The notes under the pieces are model-generated. The model ran no database searches and was not told the origin of the DNA. It worked only from the letters and a program-made list of their open reading frames with translations. Both the position numbers and the translations under genes were made by a program. A stretch of DNA of 53,508 bases from assembly GCA_948468275.1 (NCBI GenBank), contig CAOKHI010000007.1:1-53508 (forward strand). The letters are read 5' to 3'. This DNA is from an uncultured Clostridium sp. (lineage in GTDB: Bacteria; Bacillota; Clostridia; TANB77; CAG-508). The first letter of the stretch is position 1. Every line of letters starts with the position of its first letter. Below, one piece after another: positions 17,974 to 27,684 of the stretch.

Positions 17974-19218
17974 TTATTTTTCTTTATACATATTAAATAT
18001 ATCTTTTATACTTATCTTTGTTCCATAATTTAGTATTGCTGATGAATATATTTTAATAGAAACTTGTGCAACTACAATAATACTTATTAACATTATTCCT
18101 ATTGAAAGTGCTATTTGTAATGGAGTTGCAGTTCCTAACATTACTCTAAATGGCATACTAAATGGTGCTGAAAATGGGAATATTGATGCAAACACATTTA
18201 TTTCACTTGTAGGATTCATCATAGAAAAATATGCAAGATAAAACCCTATTACTGCAAGTATTGCAACTGGACTATTTGCAGAATTTATATCTTCTGGCTT
18301 ACTTACTGTTGAACCTGTTAAGGCATATAGTAATGAATATAATGCATATCCTAAAATAAAATATACTAATACTAATATTGCAAGTATCGGAGTAATTTTG
18401 CTAACATCTAAAATGCTAGATAATATTTCCCCATCTAAAAATAAATTACATGATATTACACTAACTAATATAATTACAGCTACTTGTAATAATCCAACCA
18501 ATCCTATTCCTACTGTTTTTCCAAGTACTATAGTTTTTGGAGTTGTAGATGTAACTAAAGTTTCCATTATTTTAGATGTTTTTTCTGTTGTTATTGAACT
18601 TGAAACTTGATATGCACAAAAATATATTGCATAAAATAAAACAAGAGATAATAGCATTATTGCAAAAGTATTTCCACTAGCTGAATTTTCATTTGTTTCT
18701 ACTATATTCATATTAAAATTACCATTTAAACTTTGTAGTTGTGCACTTGTTAATCCTAAATTCTGTATTTTTACTTCTTTATATAATTGTGCAAATATCT
18801 TCATCATTTCTTGAGGCATACTAGACATACCTATACTATCTACAACATAATCTACATTTATATTATTCATATTTTCATTTATTATAAATGCTGCATATAT
18901 TTCTTCTTCTTCAATTTTTTGCTTTATTTCATCTTGCAATAGTTCTTCATTTTTTATTTCAAACTTCTTTCCTAAATCCATTTCATTTAAAAGTTCTAAA
19001 TTACCTTCAAATATATTTTCTTTATCTATTACTAATATTATATCTTCTCCAGATATTTTGCTTTCATCTCCTTTTATTGCATCTATTACATTAGGAACAT
19101 TAAAACCTAAAACAATAAGCAATAATATTATAATATTAGATATAATAAATGATTTTCTTTTTATCATTTCCTTTATTGTATATGATGCTACTGTTATTAA
19201 ATCTTTCATTTTATTCAC
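17974..19218 (-). CDS. ABC-2 type exporter permease (NatB-like)
   Basis: 414 residues. N-terminal membrane helix (about 22-42), a large extracellular domain (about 45-185), then five to six C-terminal helices, as in ABC2_membrane_3 permeases such as NatB/YhaP. The conserved AYQVSSSITTEKTSKIMETLVTS segment precedes the membrane bundle. It works with the ATPase encoded just upstream (8-bp overlap). NatAB pumps export Na+, and relatives export drugs or peptides; the substrate here is unknown. Confidence 0.88.
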   Translation of the reverse strand: MNKMKDLITVASYTIKEMIKRKSFIISNIIILLLIVLGFNVPNVIDAIKGDESKISGEDIILVIDKENIFEGNLELLNEMDLGKKFEIKNEELLQDEIKQKIEEEEIYAAFIINENMNNINVDYVVDSIGMSSMPQEMMKIFAQLYKEVKIQNLGLTSAQLQSLNGNFNMNIVETNENSASGNTFAIMLLSLVLFYAIYFCAYQVSSSITTEKTSKIMETLVTSTTPKTIVLGKTVGIGLVGLLQVAVIILVSVISCNLFLDGEILSSILDVSKITPILAILVLVYFILGYALYSLLYALTGSTVSKPEDINSANSPVAILAVIGFYLAYFSMMNPTSEINVFASIFPFSAPFSMPFRVMLGTATPLQIALSIGIMLISIIVVAQVSIKIYSSAILNYGTKISIKDIFNMYKEK

Positions 19219-20101
19219 CCACCTTTTCTATAAATATTTCTTGCAAACTAGGTTTTTTTAATTCAAATCTAGTTACTTTTATTTTATTATCTGCAAGTAA
19301 TTTAAATAATTCATGTGCTTTATCTTGTGAAGACATCTCAATATCATATTCTTTGTTTTTACTGAATTTTATTTTAAGTCCAACCTGTTTTATATATTGC
19401 TCAACAGGTTCTTCTGTGCTTAATTCTAGTCTATTACATTCATAACTATCTTTTATTTGTTTCAAGTTTCCTTTCAATACAGTAGTACCTCTATTTATTA
19501 TAACTACATCTGTGCAAAACTCTTCTATTGAAGTCATTTGATGTGAAGACATTACTATATATTTTCCCTTTTTTACAAGTTCTAAAATTACATCTTTTAA
19601 TATCTGTGTATTTACAGGATCTAATCCACTAAATGGCTCATCTAATATTATAAGTTCTGGATCATGCATTACAGCTGTTATAAATTGAACTTTTTGCTGA
19701 TTTCCTTTCGATAATTTTTCTGCTGGCATATTGATGTATTCTTCAACTTCTAATTTTTTTGCCCAATATTGTACTGCTTTTTCTGCTGTTTCTTTGTTCA
19801 TTCCCTTTAATTTTCCAAAATATACTAATTGATCAATTATTTTAGATTTTGGATATATTCCTCTTTCTTCTGGCAAATATCCAAAATTAACGTTTTTCCT
19901 TGTAACCTCTTTGCCATTCCATGAAATTTCACCTTCATCTTTTTTTAATATCCCAAGCATCATACGTATTGTAGTTGTTTTTCCAGCTCCATTAGTACCA
20001 AGCAACCCAAATACCCCTGGTGAATTAATCTCAAAAGAAATATTATCTACTGCTTTTTTATCTACAAAGCTTTTACTAACATTTACCACTTTTAGTCCCA
20101 T
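19211..20101 (-). CDS. ABC exporter ATP-binding protein (NatA-like)
   Basis: Supplies ATP energy to the permease at 17974. Start taken at 20101 (MGLKVVNVSKSF), because GGAGGT lies seven bases before it and overlaps the upstream ATG at 20116. About 296 residues with Walker A GTNGAGKTTT, Q-loop FGYLPEERGIYPK, signature LSKGNQQKVQF, Walker B LIILDEPFSGLDP and H-loop MSSHQMTS, plus the C-terminal extension (about 215-296) typical of NatA/YhaQ ATPases. Confidence 0.92.
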   Translation of the reverse strand: MGLKVVNVSKSFVDKKAVDNISFEINSPGVFGLLGTNGAGKTTTIRMMLGILKKDEGEISWNGKEVTRKNVNFGYLPEERGIYPKSKIIDQLVYFGKLKGMNKETAEKAVQYWAKKLEVEEYINMPAEKLSKGNQQKVQFITAVMHDPELIILDEPFSGLDPVNTQILKDVILELVKKGKYIVMSSHQMTSIEEFCTDVVIINRGTTVLKGNLKQIKDSYECNRLELSTEEPVEQYIKQVGLKIKFSKNKEYDIEMSSQDKAHELFKLLADNKIKVTRFELKKPSLQEIFIEKVGE

Positions 20102-20157
20102 TTTTATTACCTCCATTTCATTTCTACATTATAACACACTCTAAATTGTTTTTCACT

Positions 20158-20297
20158 ATATTACGTAATTTTATGATTTACAATTTAAGTTCGTAAATTT
20201 TAAAAGTAAATTCCAGATTTGTCTTAAAACTGATTTTAATATTGCCTTTCAAACTAGAATTTACTTTTTACTTAACCTTTATAATTTACGTAACTAT
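20158..20297. repeat. 140-bp nested inverted repeat
   Basis: The outer ends carry TTACGTAA-type sequence in inverted orientation, and inside them AAAAGTAAATTC pairs exactly with GAATTTACTTTT around a loop of about 43 bases. The whole stretch has no ORF. It may be a small MITE remnant between the ABC operon and the cohesin-like gene. No other copy is seen in the window. Confidence 0.45.
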
Positions 20298-20317
20298 ATC
20301 ATAGTTTTCTTTAAAAT

Positions 20318-20352
20318 AAAAAATAGATTGCTAATTGCAATCTATTTTATTT
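20318..20352 (-). terminator. Terminator of the cohesin-like gene
   Basis: AGATTGC/GCAATCT stem with a five-base loop, extended by A/T pairs and followed by Ts on the minus strand. It overlaps the last base of the gene. Confidence 0.75.
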
Positions 20353-21119
20353 TAATCTTTATTAATTATTCTTAATCTTATAGCAATTACCATTAGTACT
20401 ACAATTGCTAATGCTATTACCATTATAATTTTAGTACTCATATCTCCTGTTTTAGGTAATGAACCATTTGGAATTGCATCTGCTGTAACATTATTTTGTG
20501 TATTAGAAATATTATTAGATGTAGTGTTTCCAACTGTATTTGTAGTTGTATTTGTATTTACTTGATTATTATCTGGATTTGGTGTTGGATTTGGATTCGG
20601 ATTTGGATTCGGATTTGGGTTTGGTGTTGGTGTTGGAATTTGTGTTCCTTCTTTTATTGTAATACTTTTACTAATAGCACTAACATCAGCTGGTGCTGTT
20701 CCATCTGCAACTGTTATATCTTTTAATGTTATTATAGCACTTGTTTTGCTTTGTTCTTTTACTTTAAAAGTTATTTTCAAAACTGCTTCATTACTTTTTG
20801 CAAACCCACTTTTAGTTATAACAAATTTTCCATTTGCCTCATTATAAGAAATTCCTGATAATGGTGTTTCCCAGTTATTTTGTCCTTCCATTTTTACTAA
20901 AGTTAAGCTATCTTTATCATATTCTAAAGTAGCTCCTAATGACATAATTCCTCTTTCTGATTGGATATTAGCCATATTAACATCTATTGTAAATTCATCA
21001 TTTTTACTATATTCTGTTTTTGAAATTTGAAAATTAAGACTACAACTTGGTGCAGCATATACGCTTCCCATAATACATAACAACATTACTAATATTATAC
21101 TTAAAACTATTTTTTTCAT
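20352..21119 (-). CDS. LPKTG-anchored surface protein, cohesin-like domain
   Basis: 255 residues. Signal peptide (1-23, MKKIVLSIILVMLLCIMGSVYA), a beta-sandwich of about 130 residues with cohesin-like features (EFTIDVNMANIQSERGIMSL, GATLEYDKDSLTLVKMEG, AVLKITFKVKEQSKTSAIIT), a PTPNPNPNPN linker with Asn/Thr-rich sequence, then LPKTGD, a membrane helix and a short basic tail, the full cell-wall sorting signal. The sortase at 49199 could attach it. Strong promoter at 21227-21255. A cohesin-like fold alone does not prove a cellulosome; no dockerin is visible here. Confidence 0.82.
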   Translation of the reverse strand: MKKIVLSIILVMLLCIMGSVYAAPSCSLNFQISKTEYSKNDEFTIDVNMANIQSERGIMSLGATLEYDKDSLTLVKMEGQNNWETPLSGISYNEANGKFVITKSGFAKSNEAVLKITFKVKEQSKTSAIITLKDITVADGTAPADVSAISKSITIKEGTQIPTPTPNPNPNPNPNPNPTPNPDNNQVNTNTTTNTVGNTTSNNISNTQNNVTADAIPNGSLPKTGDMSTKIIMVIALAIVVLMVIAIRLRIINKD

Positions 21120-21226
21120 AAATTCACCCTCTATTATAATTTTTTTCTTAAATAAATTTTAAACTTATTCTTTTGTATTTATCACATAAAAAAACTCCCC
21201 TCTTCCTAATATTCCACACATAATAC

Positions 21227-21255
21227 ATTTTAACACAAAAATTTTTGATAGTCAA
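21227..21255 (-). promoter_or_regulatory. SigA promoter of the LPKTG protein gene
   Basis: TTGACT (21255-21250), 17 bp, TAAAAT (21232-21227) on the minus strand, giving a leader of about 100 bases. Confidence 0.65.
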
Positions 21256-21314
21256 CAGTATTTTCTTGGATTATGTAAACTCCTCTTTTATATGATTATT
21301 TCTCTGATATTAAA

Positions 21315-22160
21315 CTATATTTTTATTTTATAACAAACACCCTCAATTTTAAAGCCTTTCTCTTTAATTTTTCCTTTTATTCCTTTTTTAGTATTTCTTT
21401 GATAAATAATCGTGTATTCTATTTTTTCTTTATTTTCATTAAACCAATTTATTATATGTTCTACTGCAATTAACTTATAATATACTTGCCAAAAGTCATT
21501 GCCTTTGCTTACGTCTGGTACAACAGCTATATAATCATCTTCATAATAATGTTTATAAGAAATTTTATAACCTAATTGTCTTGCAATTGCTCCTATAAAA
21601 TTAGAATGTGGTAATCCACTTTCTGAATATAATTGTAATTGCTCTGCAATATCTGAAGCCAAACAATAGTCTTTCTTAATTGTTACATCTATTTTTGATT
21701 GTATTTTTTCAATTTCTTTTAAATTACTTTCAGATAACAATTTTACATTTTGAATTTCTTTTTCATTTGCTTCAATTTGATCAATTGCTAATCTCATAAA
21801 GTCAAATATATTTTTAGGTGTTTCTACTATTGTTCTATATCTTTTTTCAACTTCAATAAAATATCGTCTTATCTTTCTCCCTATTTCATTATTTTCAATC
21901 ATCGCTAATTCTTTTGCCATATTTACTGTCAAATAATACTCATGTTTAATTACATTTCGACGTTCGCCAATTTTGGCGAATGTTAAAATATAATCTTCAT
22001 TTTGAATAAAATTGTATTTTTTTATTCTATCTTTTATCCAATTTGTAAAGTCCCTTCCTATTTTCATAATACTATGTAATTCTCTTGCATTTACTAATTT
22101 TTCCTTGTTTTCATTTTCATATATTGGTAATAACTCATTTTCTATCATTTTATACTCCAT
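21315..22160 (-). CDS. Phage-type antirepressor (AntA domain)
   Basis: 281 residues. The AntA/AntB domain occupies about 18-90: NARELHSIMKIGRDFTNWIK and EYYLTVNMAKELAMIENNEI. A central helical stretch (about 115-160) follows, then a C-terminal domain (CLASDIAEQLQLYSESGLPH, FIGAIARQLGYKISYKHYYE) as found in phage antirepressors. AAAGGAG precedes the ATG by nine bases. No other phage genes lie nearby, so it is an isolated cargo or remnant gene inserted 27 bp after the end of comEC. Its role in the host is unknown. Confidence 0.78.
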   Translation of the reverse strand: MEYKMIENELLPIYENENKEKLVNARELHSIMKIGRDFTNWIKDRIKKYNFIQNEDYILTFAKIGERRNVIKHEYYLTVNMAKELAMIENNEIGRKIRRYFIEVEKRYRTIVETPKNIFDFMRLAIDQIEANEKEIQNVKLLSESNLKEIEKIQSKIDVTIKKDYCLASDIAEQLQLYSESGLPHSNFIGAIARQLGYKISYKHYYEDDYIAVVPDVSKGNDFWQVYYKLIAVEHIINWFNENKEKIEYTIIYQRNTKKGIKGKIKEKGFKIEGVCYKIKI

Positions 22161-22187
22161 ATTTTTTATCTCCTTTTTATATATTTT

Positions 22188-24655
22188 TTAATCTTTATTT
22201 TCTTGATCTATCATCTTGTTTATCCAAATCTTCCCTTTGTTATTGATTCGTATTGTAATTTCTCCATCTTTGTCTGTTCTAAATATTTTACTTCCATCTC
22301 CGTTCTATCCTTTCCAAAACTTCAGCATTAGGATGTCCAAAATTGTTACTTTTTCCAACTCCAATCAGTGCTATTTTTGGTTTTACTGCATTTAAAAATT
22401 CTTCTGTTGATGAAGATTTTGATCCATGGTGAGCTACTTTTAATATAGTAGATTTTAAGGTATCTCCATATTTTTTTAAAATCTCTTTTTCTGCTATTTG
22501 TTCAATATCTCCTGTAAATAGAATAGAAAATTTCTGATACATCATTTTACAAACTAAAGAATTATTATTAATACTATTTTCACTAATTACATTTTCTGAG
22601 CTTGGCCACAATACATCAAAATATAAATCTTTCTCTATATTTATTTTCTGTCCCGCTTCTACTACCTGTACTTTTATATTTCGTTCTTTTATTATTTTTA
22701 TAAATTCTTGATAGTTTACTGAATCTTCAAATTGCTTTCCTATAATAACATTTTTCACTTTTATTTCTTGTAATAAATATAGGATAGAACCGTGCATGAT
22801 CTGCATCAAAATGAGATATAACTATATAGTCTATTTTATTTATTTTCCTATCTAACAAATATGGCAACAAAGTACTTTCACCTACATCAAATTCATCTGT
22901 ATCTTTACTTCCTCCACCATCTATTAATATAGTATTTTTTTGTGGAGTTATTATTAAACATGAATCTCCTTGTCCTACATCAATAAAATGTATTAATAAA
23001 TCTGTTGGTATTGCTCCATATACTGTATTAATAATTATAAAAATTAAAATTATACTTATTAACATTTTTTTATTTTTTACTACTGTACTTCTCACATTTT
23101 CCACAAAAGTTAATAACTTTTTTTGCGTATATCTTATTTTTTCCTTCTTCTTTAAATAATATACATAGCTTATAAATATTATAGTTATGTAATAAATCAA
23201 AATAAAACTAATATCTGGTGTCTTTACTATTAACTTTGTAAAAGGAATATTAGAAAAAAACTTTGAAATTATTATTAATATTTCTAATAAACAATTTACA
23301 ATTAATCCTAAAATTTCTCCCAAAAAAATGAATTTTATAGAAACTATTATTGTGATAAAACCTAAAATTATTACTGAACCAATAATAAAACTAACTAATA
23401 AATTAGAAAACAAAAATGTGGTAGAAACTGTGTTAAATAATAACATTGTACATGGCAAAATAAATATTTGTGCTGATATAGATACTGAAATGGCTTCTTT
23501 TATTTTTATAAGCATTTTTTGAAATATATTACTTTTATTTAATTTTAAAGCTTTTGTATTTTTTGTATTAAATAAATTTAATATATTTTTATTAAGTAAT
23601 ACAATACCTATTGTTCCAAAAAAAGATAATATAAGTCCTATATCCATTATGCTAAATGGATTATTTATTAAAATAAAAAATAATGCTATACTCATACTTG
23701 TAGCTATATCGTTTTTTCTATATAGTATGCTTGAGCCTAAAACTAAACTCCCCATTATTCCAGCACGAACTACTGATGGTGAAAAATTTGTTAGAAACAT
23801 AAAAAAAATAATTACAAATATAGTTAATATTTTTGCACCATTTTTTGATATATTAGTTTTAGCTAAAATTATAGATACTGCTAGTATTACATATGATACA
23901 TGCATTCCAGAAACAGCCATTATATGAGAAAGACTACTATCTTTAAAATATCCTTTTACTTGTTTATCTAAAGCATCATCATTTCCAAGTAAAATTCCTA
24001 ATAATAAATTTCTATTATCTTTATTAGGTATAACTTTAAAAATTATCTCCTCTATTTTATTTGCCATATTACTACATAGTCTAGCAATTATATTTCCTTT
24101 ATTTTGCTGTATAACCTTAACATTTTCTGTCTTTGCAGTTCCATATAATCCTATACTTTTTAAGTAACTACTATAATCAAATCCTCCATAATTTCTTTGT
24201 TTAGTCGGTTTTGTAAATTCTGCTATAAATTCTATTTTATCTCCATATTTTAAAATTTGCTTATTTTTTGTAGATACTTTTAATAATATATGGGTTCCTT
24301 TAAAGTATGTGTTTTTATCTACACTCAGGATCTTAACTTTGTATTCTACATGATATTTTTTCAATTTCTTACTACTAACTACTATTGCCTCAAATTTATT
24401 TTTATCTATATTTTTATATTTATTCTCATAATTATTATTTAAGTTTATGACTATTATGTTTGATATAATTGCACATGCAGTTACAAGAATTAATATTTTT
24501 GATTTCATAAAAATTTTTATATATTTATTCTTTTTTAAAATGAAATACATACTCCATAAAACAATAAATAAAAGGACTACACTTATTTTAAAGTATAGCC
24601 CCCATAATATACCTATTATATATCCTATTAACGCAATTAAAATTGGTCTATTCAT
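22188..24655 (-). CDS. comEC: DNA uptake channel ComEC/Rec2, two +1 shifts
   Basis: Membrane channel that carries single-stranded DNA into the cell during transformation. It consists of an N-terminal OB-like segment, a multi-helix Competence domain (about 210-490, including LLLGILLGNDDALDKQVKG and HIMAVSGMHVSYVIL), and a C-terminal metallo-beta-lactamase-like domain (HFIDVGQGDSCLI, VISHFDADHAG, KVAHHGSKSS). It is split twice. At 22792-22790 and again at 22302-22300 an in-frame CGG leads to early stops, while skipping the C restores DADHAGSILYLLQE and VLERIEGDGSKIFRTDKDGE. With both skipped the gene is 821 residues and ends at 22188 (MIDQENKD). Either recoded, a pseudogene, or a sequence error at both points. 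Confidence 0.85.
22300..22302 (-). other. CGG +1 shift point 2 in comEC
   Basis: Zero frame: ATA GAA CGG AGA TGG AAG TAA. Skipping C: ATA GAA GGA GAT GGA AGT (IEGDGS), which continues as the conserved ComEC C-terminus. Confidence 0.75.
22790..22792 (-). other. CGG +1 shift point 1 in comEC
   Basis: Codon 622 from the ATG at 24655. Zero frame: CAT GCA CGG TTC and a stop about 20 codons on. Skipping C: CAT GCA GGT TCT (HAGS), directly after the metal-binding DADH. Confidence 0.78.
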
Positions 24656-24679
24656 ATTTAAAACCTCTTATTATTAATT

Positions 24680-24860
24680 GTTACAGTTCACAGCATATAT
24701 AATAAAATCCGCTACAGCTAAGTAATATATTTTATTTTTTCATTTCGCCCTCCAAGCTCACGGGTATTCCCCCGCCTCAATGGGCTGTCGGGTCTTCATT
24801 ACAAAATAAAATATATTACTTAGTCTTCGCTACTTACTGCTATTGTCTGTGAATTGTAAC
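24680..24860. repeat. 181-bp structured repeat, copy 1
   Basis: Ends are imperfect inverted repeats GTTACAGTTCACAG and CTGTGAATTGTAAC. Inside, AAGTAATATATTTTATTTT and its complement form a 19-20 bp stem around a GC-rich core of about 55 bases containing CACGGGTATTCCCCCGCC. One base differs from the copy at 35272. The flanks show a possible TATTAATT duplication. It fills most of the gap between comEC and the NlpC/P60 gene. Confidence 0.85.
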
Positions 24861-24884
24861 TATTAATTTGCGCTCCCATATTTT

Positions 24885-26249
24885 TTACATGACTCTTGTT
24901 GCAGTTACATATCTTTTCACATAAGAACCACTTGTAAGAGATGATGTTATAACACCTGTTTTTTCAGTTGATGCATGTATAAATTTATTATCTCCAATAT
25001 ATATTCCACAATGACCTATTCCCTTATATGTTCTATAATCACTAAAAAATACTAAATCTCCTAATTGTAAATTTGACTTTTCTACTTTAGTACCTATTTT
25101 AGATTGCGCTGTTGCTGAATGTGGTAAACTTACTCCAAATTTTTGGTACACATACATTGTAAGTCCTGAACAATCAAACCCTCTTGATGGAGATGCTCCA
25201 CCATATACATATCTATATCCTAAAAATGTCTTTACATATTCTACTACTTCTTGACCTTTTGAAATATTTGTTATTTCTTTTTTTGTTTCTTCTTGATTTT
25301 CACTATCTTCTTGTTTTTCCTGTCTTTGCACTTCTGTTCCTCTTGAAGTAGTTACCTTTTTACTAGATACATATGATTTTAGTATATAGCCTGTTTCTCC
25401 CTTAAATGTTGCTTTATACCATTGTTCATCTTCTTCAATAATATTTAATTGTGCATTTTGAGAAAGTACTTTAATTACTTTTGAAGATGTTTGTTTACTT
25501 TCTCTAAAATTAATTCCATCTGTTATTACATATCCTGTTTTATTTAATGGAGTTGTTGTTTTAGGTGCTTCTTCTTCTTTTTTGTCTTCTTTTGGTTCTT
25601 CTTGTGGTGTTGTTGGTTGTTGTGGCTGTGTTTGTGTTACTTGGTCTTTATTTTTAGTAAGTTCATCATACCTTATCCACCCTTTGTAAGTATCTGTATT
25701 TGCATATACCCATCCATTTAAAATTTGTATTACTTTTAATTGCTGTGTTGTATTTAAATTAGTTACTACATCTGAATTAATTAAAGGAAGTACATGTAGT
25801 GATTCTTCTTTTTTTACATATACATTATCTCCAATTTGCACTTCTTGTGATTGTGCTACCTCATTATCTGTTGGTTGTGCTGTTGTTTGTACATCTCCTA
25901 TTTGTGTATCAGTAACTTTTGTATCTTTTTCATTGGTATTTTCATCTTTTTTATCATTTGAACTGCTACTAACAATTTCTTCTTTTACTTTAATATATTC
26001 ACTATGAACATAACCTGTAATTTTTTTGTATTTAACTTTACTCCATTTTCCATTTTGTTCAAGTACTTCTATTTGTTCATTTTTAGGTATTAGCTCTAAT
26101 ACAGTTGATGTATTATCTGCTTTTCTTCTTAATTTTATATCTGGTGAAGTTACTATTGCTGTAGTTGCTCCATATACTGTAAAATTCATAGCAAAGAATA
26201 TTATAAATACTATAAAAGAAATTGCTATTAATCGTATAGTTTTTCTCAT
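24885..26249 (-). CDS. Secreted SH3 / NlpC-P60 peptidoglycan hydrolase
   Basis: 454 residues. Signal peptide (about 1-27), three bacterial SH3 domains (about 30-92, 140-202 and 232-303) that bind cell wall, Thr/Gln/Glu-rich linkers between them, and a C-terminal NlpC/P60 domain (about 335-454) with the catalytic Cys in GFDCSGLTMYVYQKFG and His in GIGHCGIYIGDNKFIHAS. Such enzymes cut the D-Glu to diamino acid bond of stem peptides and act in daughter-cell separation or wall turnover. It has its own promoter at 26289-26317. Confidence 0.92.
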   Translation of the reverse strand: MRKTIRLIAISFIVFIIFFAMNFTVYGATTAIVTSPDIKLRRKADNTSTVLELIPKNEQIEVLEQNGKWSKVKYKKITGYVHSEYIKVKEEIVSSSSNDKKDENTNEKDTKVTDTQIGDVQTTAQPTDNEVAQSQEVQIGDNVYVKKEESLHVLPLINSDVVTNLNTTQQLKVIQILNGWVYANTDTYKGWIRYDELTKNKDQVTQTQPQQPTTPQEEPKEDKKEEEAPKTTTPLNKTGYVITDGINFRESKQTSSKVIKVLSQNAQLNIIEEDEQWYKATFKGETGYILKSYVSSKKVTTSRGTEVQRQEKQEDSENQEETKKEITNISKGQEVVEYVKTFLGYRYVYGGASPSRGFDCSGLTMYVYQKFGVSLPHSATAQSKIGTKVEKSNLQLGDLVFFSDYRTYKGIGHCGIYIGDNKFIHASTEKTGVITSSLTSGSYVKRYVTATRVM

Positions 26250-26288
26250 AATTTCTCCTTTTTATTAGCAAATTCATAAATATTAAAT

Positions 26289-26317
26289 AGTATACACTTA
26301 AACACAAAATATGTCAA
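26289..26317 (-). promoter_or_regulatory. SigA promoter of the NlpC/P60 gene
   Basis: TTGACA (26317-26312), 17 bp, TATACT (26294-26289) on the minus strand. Confidence 0.7.
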
Positions 26318-26382
26318 TTTTTTAACTACTAAAAAAAAACCATTTTTACTAATTTTTTTAGTTTTTCACAAGATATCTTTAA

Positions 26383-27076
26383 TTAAATCATTTTTTCAAT
26401 AAATAAAGCACATCTTTTAGATGCAAGTCCTAAAAATTTATCGAATTCTATATTATTATTTTCGTTTGGTGAGTCAGAAATAGAACGTATCACAATGAAA
26501 GGAACTTTATCTAAATAGCATACTTGAGCTATTGCTGCCCCTTCCATCTCCACACATATAGCATCAAATTTTTCTCTAATTTTATTTTTCATTTTAGTAC
26601 TTGTACAAAATATATCTCCAGATGCTATTGTTCCAATTTCAACCTTAAATTCTTCCCCTTTTGCCACTTGCGTCATTTTTTCCTTACATTTATTTACTAA
26701 CTTGCCTTCACATATGAATACATCTCCAACATCTGATATATATCCTTTTTTATGCCCAAATGCTGTTATATCGAAATCATGCTGAACTAATTTATCTGCT
26801 ATAACAACATCACCTATATTCAATCTTTCATCTAAACCGCCGTGCAGAACCTACATTTATAACAAACTCCACCTCATACATATCAATCAAAATTTGAGTA
26901 CTTCTAGCAGCATTAACTTTTCCAACTCCCCCTAATGCAAGTACACAATCTTTCCCATTAATTTTTCCCTCATATACATCAATATCAAAAATCTTTTTAA
27001 TACTTACATCTTTCATAATATTCCTTATCTCCTGCATTTCCTCATTCATTGCTGCAATAATAACTATTTTTTTCAT
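26383..27076 (-). CDS. mtnN: MTA/SAH nucleosidase with +1 shift
   Basis: Cleaves adenine from 5'-methylthioadenosine and S-adenosylhomocysteine (methionine salvage, methylation by-product removal). Start chosen at 27076 (MKKIVIIAAMNEEMQEI) behind GGGGG; an ORF beginning at 27130 has no ribosome site. The family motifs ALGGVGKVNAA, FVINVGSAGG, AFGHKKGY, EMEGAAIAQVCY and RSISD are all present, but the frame breaks at CGG (26842-26840). Skipping the C turns SAR-R into SAGGLDERLNIGDVVIADK, exactly the family sequence, and gives 230 residues, the normal length. Without a shift only a 78-residue stub plus a short tail would be made. Confidence 0.88.
26840..26842 (-). other. CGG +1 shift point in mtnN
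   Basis: Codon 79. Zero frame: GCA CGG CGG TTT AGA TGA. Skipping the first C: GCA GGC GGT TTA GAT (AGGLD). Confidence 0.8.
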
Positions 27077-27140
27077 ATACAACCCCCAATAATTCAAAAA
27101 ATTCAAATATTCTACAAAATATTTTATCACATTTGCACCA

Positions 27141-27172
27141 AAAAAAGCAGTTAATTTTTAAAATTAACTGCT
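27141..27172 (-). terminator. Terminator after rplL
   Basis: Perfect AGCAGTTAATTTT/AAAATTAACTGCT-type stem followed by TTTTTTT on the minus strand, 22 bp after the rplL stop. It closes the ribosomal operon before mtnN. Confidence 0.88.
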
Positions 27173-27193
27173 CTGTATTTATACTTTATAAAT

Positions 27194-27562
27194 CTAAGCT
27201 AATTCTACTACTGCTCCTACTTCTGTGAATTTAGCTTTTAATTCTTCTGCTTCATCTTTTGAAGCTCCTTCTTTAACTGTTTTTGGTGCTCCGTCTACTA
27301 ATTCTTTTGCTTCTTTTAATCCTAATCCTGTTGCATCTCTTACTACTTTTATTACTTGGATTTTATTTGCTCCTGCATCTTTTAATACTACATCAAATGA
27401 TGTTTTTTCTTCTGCTGCACCTCCTGCTGCTGCTCCACCTGCTACTGGTGCTGCTGCTGCTACTGCTGATACTCCAAATTCTTCTTCTATTGCTTTTACT
27501 AAATCTGCTAATTCTACTACTGTCATTTTTTTGATTTCTTCAATCATTTCTTCTTTACTCAT
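27194..27562 (-). CDS. rplL: Ribosomal protein L7/L12
   Basis: Stalk protein that recruits translation GTPases. 122 residues from the ATG at 27562, which follows TAGGAGG; the longer ORF start at 27625 lacks a ribosome site. N-terminal dimerisation helices ([20 protein letters not shown]), Ala/Gly-rich hinge ([19 protein letters not shown]), and the C-terminal domain with [18 protein letters not shown]. Last gene of the operon; rpoB does not follow, because a terminator and mtnN are next. Confidence 0.98.
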   Translation of the reverse strand: MSKEEMIEEIKKMTVVELADLVKAIEEEFGVSAVAAAAPVAGGAAAGGAAEEKTSFDVVLKDAGANKIQVIKVVRDATGLGLKEAKELVDGAPKTVKEGASKDEAEELKAKFTEVGAVVELA

Positions 27563-27684
27563 TTTAAATCCTCCTATTTTTTTTGAAATTTTATTTTGAA
27601 GTTTGTTGTTTATTTTATAATTCAAACCTCATTACTTTTTATATATTCATTATTAAGTTTTGAAGCTAAACTTATTTTATGTTC

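Noticed and set aside
22188..24655. comEC as two or three independent genes
   Set aside because: The second ORF begins inside the metallo-beta-lactamase motif with no ribosome site, and the two pieces join exactly when one C is skipped.
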